14,846 nt of DNA from DATLYF01 sp035575095. Lineage in GTDB: Bacteria > Pseudomonadota > Gammaproteobacteria > Competibacterales > Competibacteraceae. A program made the position numbers and the translations under genes. Position 1 is the first letter of the stretch. Every line of letters starts with the position of its first letter. The stretch lies in NCBI GenBank assembly GCA_035575095.1, contig DATLYF010000070.1, positions 1 to 14,846 of the forward strand, in the 5' to 3' direction. The notes under the pieces were generated by a model. That model searched no databases and was not told where the DNA came from. It was given only the letters and a program-made list of their open reading frames with translations. This document shows, piece by piece, positions 13,554-14,846 of this stretch.

Positions 13554-13598
13554 GTTCGGCGCAGTGGCATCGAAACGGTCGTGCAACTGCGTGTGAAC
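13554..13598. terminator. Inverted repeat between convergent genes, weak terminator candidate
   Basis: GTTC (13554-13557) and CGCAGT (13560-13565) pair with ACTGCG (13586-13591) and GAAC (13595-13598), with a small internal loop and a 20-nt terminal loop. It occupies most of the 93-bp gap between the convergent TauE/SafE-like and GGDEF-EAL genes, where a two-way terminator would be useful. There is no T-run on either side, so the call is weak. Confidence 0.3.
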
Positions 13599-13602
13599 CG
13601 GC

Positions 13603-14846
13603 TCAGCGGGCGCTGGCCGCCCCTGCTGGCGCGCCGAGCACGATGCGGTTGTGCTCATGGAAGCGTGGCCCGGGCTTGGCGAAGTAATAGCCCTGGCCGT
13701 AGTCGACGCCGATCTCCTTGAGCACCTCCACGGTCTCGGCGTTCTCTACGAACTCGGCGATGGTCTTGACGCCCAGCCCCTTGGCCATGTCGTGGATGGC
13801 GTTGACGAAGATGCGGTCGACGCGATCCTTGGCCAGGTTGCGTACGAAGCTGCCGTCGATCTTGACGTAGTCCACGGACAGGTGCTTGAGGTAGTCGAAG
13901 GAGGAGAAGCCGGCGCCGAAGTCGTCCAGGGCGAAGCGGTAGCCCATCTCGCGCAAGGAGCGGATCAGCTCGCAGGCGGCGGTGAAATTCTCCACCGCTG
14001 CAGTCTCCGTGACTTCGAAGACGATGTTGGCCGGGTTGGCCTTGTGCTTGCGGGTGTTCTCGCGGATTACCTCGACGATCTCGCAGCTGCCGAAGTGGCG
14101 ACCGGAGAGGTTGACGGTGAGCGCCACCGGCCGCCCGAACAGCTCGCTCTTGCCCTGAGCGCGCATGGCGTTGGCCACCACCCAATGGTCGATGTCGCGG
14201 ATCAGACCGAAGCGCTCGGCAATGCCGATGAAGGCGCCGGGGCCGATCACCTCGTTGTTGTCGCCGAGCATGCGTAGCAGGCTCTCGTAGTGGCTGATCT
14301 GGCCGCTGTAGAGATCGACGATGGGCTGGAAATAGAGCTGGAAACGGTTCTCGGCCAGCGCCTGGCGGATGCGCGACTCCCAGTGGATCTTCTCGCGCAT
14401 GCGCGCAGCGTCGATGCTTTCCTCGTAGATGCGGAAGGTGTTGCGGCCCTGATCCTTGGCGTTGTACATGGCCGAGTCGGCCTTGGCCAGCAGGTCGCTG
14501 GCGGTATCGCCGTGAGGCGGAAACAGGGCCACGCCGATGCTGGCGGTGAAGGGCGTGCGCCGGCCGTCGTGGATGAACTCCTGGCTGTTGAGGTATTTGA
14601 GCAAGCCCTCGCAGACTTTGGCGGTCTGCTGCGCATCGGCCTTGGGCAGGATGACGCCGAATTCGTCGCCGCCCAGGCGGCCGATGGTGTCGGTCTTGCG
14701 CAGGGCGCTGCGCAGGTGGTGGGAGACCTGGCGCAGGTACTCGTCGCCAGTCTGGTGGCCGTAGGTGTCGTTGATGTACTTGAATTGGTCCAGGTCGATG
14801 AACAGCAATGCCCCGACCGTACTGTAGCGGCGGTTGTAGGCGATCT
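13603..14846 (-). CDS. GGDEF-EAL cyclic-di-GMP protein (N-terminal part beyond window)
   Basis: The visible 413 C-terminal residues hold a GGDEF domain and an EAL domain; the 5' end lies past the window edge, so any sensor domain is unseen. The GGDEF part shows LLFIDLDQFKYINDTYGHQTGD and an intact GRLGGDEFGV, with an RxxD inhibitory site (RKTD) five residues before it, so diguanylate cyclase activity and product inhibition are possible. The EAL part has FQPIVDLYSGQ, then YESLLRM in which EAL reads ESL (the Glu is kept), VNLSG, VFEVTET, LDDFGAGFSSFDYLK, YVKIDGSF, IAEFVEN and YGQGYYFAKP. The metal and substrate residues therefore look present, and phosphodiesterase activity is plausible. The frame is open to the window end, where IAYNRRYSTVGA precedes the visible domain. 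It converges on the TauE/SafE-like gene. Confidence 0.95.
   Translation of the reverse strand, partial: IAYNRRYSTVGALLFIDLDQFKYINDTYGHQTGDEYLRQVSHHLRSALRKTDTIGRLGGDEFGVILPKADAQQTAKVCEGLLKYLNSQEFIHDGRRTPFTASIGVALFPPHGDTASDLLAKADSAMYNAKDQGRNTFRIYEESIDAARMREKIHWESRIRQALAENRFQLYFQPIVDLYSGQISHYESLLRMLGDNNEVIGPGAFIGIAERFGLIRDIDHWVVANAMRAQGKSELFGRPVALTVNLSGRHFGSCEIVEVIRENTRKHKANPANIVFEVTETAAVENFTAACELIRSLREMGYRFALDDFGAGFSSFDYLKHLSVDYVKIDGSFVRNLAKDRVDRIFVNAIHDMAKGLGVKTIAEFVENAETVEVLKEIGVDYGQGYYFAKPGPRFHEHNRIVLGAPAGAASAR

Noticed and set aside
13510..13602. A small gene between the convergent TauE/SafE-like and GGDEF-EAL genes.
   Set aside because: No short frame with a ribosome binding site is seen there, only the weak inverted repeat.
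1..14846. Mobile elements, CRISPR arrays, toxin-antitoxin or phage-defence systems.
   Set aside because: No transposase, integrase, spaced direct-repeat array, target-site duplication or defence-gene motif was seen, and gene style is uniform across the window.

Overview
The window is GC-rich DNA (clearly above 60% by eye) that is almost fully coding, with short intergenic gaps and no insertion sequence, phage gene, CRISPR array, rRNA or tRNA that I can see. The gene set (YadGH-type ABC exporter, ApbE, TAXI-type TRAP transporter with DUF1850, TupBC, DegQ, CbpA, Hsp20, MoaB, an RssA-like patatin, a TauE/SafE-like membrane protein, GGDEF-EAL protein) reads as the chromosome of a Gram-negative proteobacterium. 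The YadG/YadH and CbpA sequences are very close to the enterobacterial versions as I remember them, which points to a high-GC gammaproteobacterium, perhaps of the Chromatiales/Ectothiorhodospiraceae type. The lineage is inference.

Layout. 1-1686 (minus): a two-gene ABC-2 exporter, ATPase then permease, the permease missing its last few codons at the window edge. 1738-2763 (minus): apbE, a flavin transferase lipoprotein with its own good promoter. 2878-3096 (minus): an unrecognised 72-residue protein with a strong ribosome binding site and hairpins on both sides. 3264-6708 (minus): a TAXI-TRAP uptake module in the order binding protein, fused permease, DUF1850 protein, with a dispersed-repeat-like palindrome after the binding-protein gene. 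6908-8333 (plus): permease and ATPase of a tungstate-type (Tup) ABC importer, without a binding-protein gene. 8361-11245 (minus): a protein quality control block, hsp20 then cbpA then degQ. 11371-13509 (plus): a tight moaB, patatin, TauE/SafE-like cluster. 13603-14846 (minus): the C-terminal part of a GGDEF-EAL cyclic-di-GMP protein, convergent with the previous cluster.

How the genes work together. The clearest regulatory story is at hsp20. It has a near-perfect sigma-32 promoter (CTTGAAA, 13 bp, CCCCATTTA), and the very short leader that follows can fold into one hairpin that pairs the whole Shine-Dalgarno sequence. This gives a candidate two-layer heat response: transcription by sigma-32 and an RNA thermometer on translation. 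A 12-bp inverted repeat after hsp20 could reduce read-through into cbpA and degQ. Two other promoters are easy to see (apbE and the ABC exporter). Molybdenum/tungsten biology is represented twice, by tupBC and by moaB, on either side of the chaperone block.

I did not find an obviously new multi-gene system. The most novel items are the candidate hsp20 thermometer, the unrecognised 72-residue protein with its structured leader, and the Tup transporter lacking a local binding protein.
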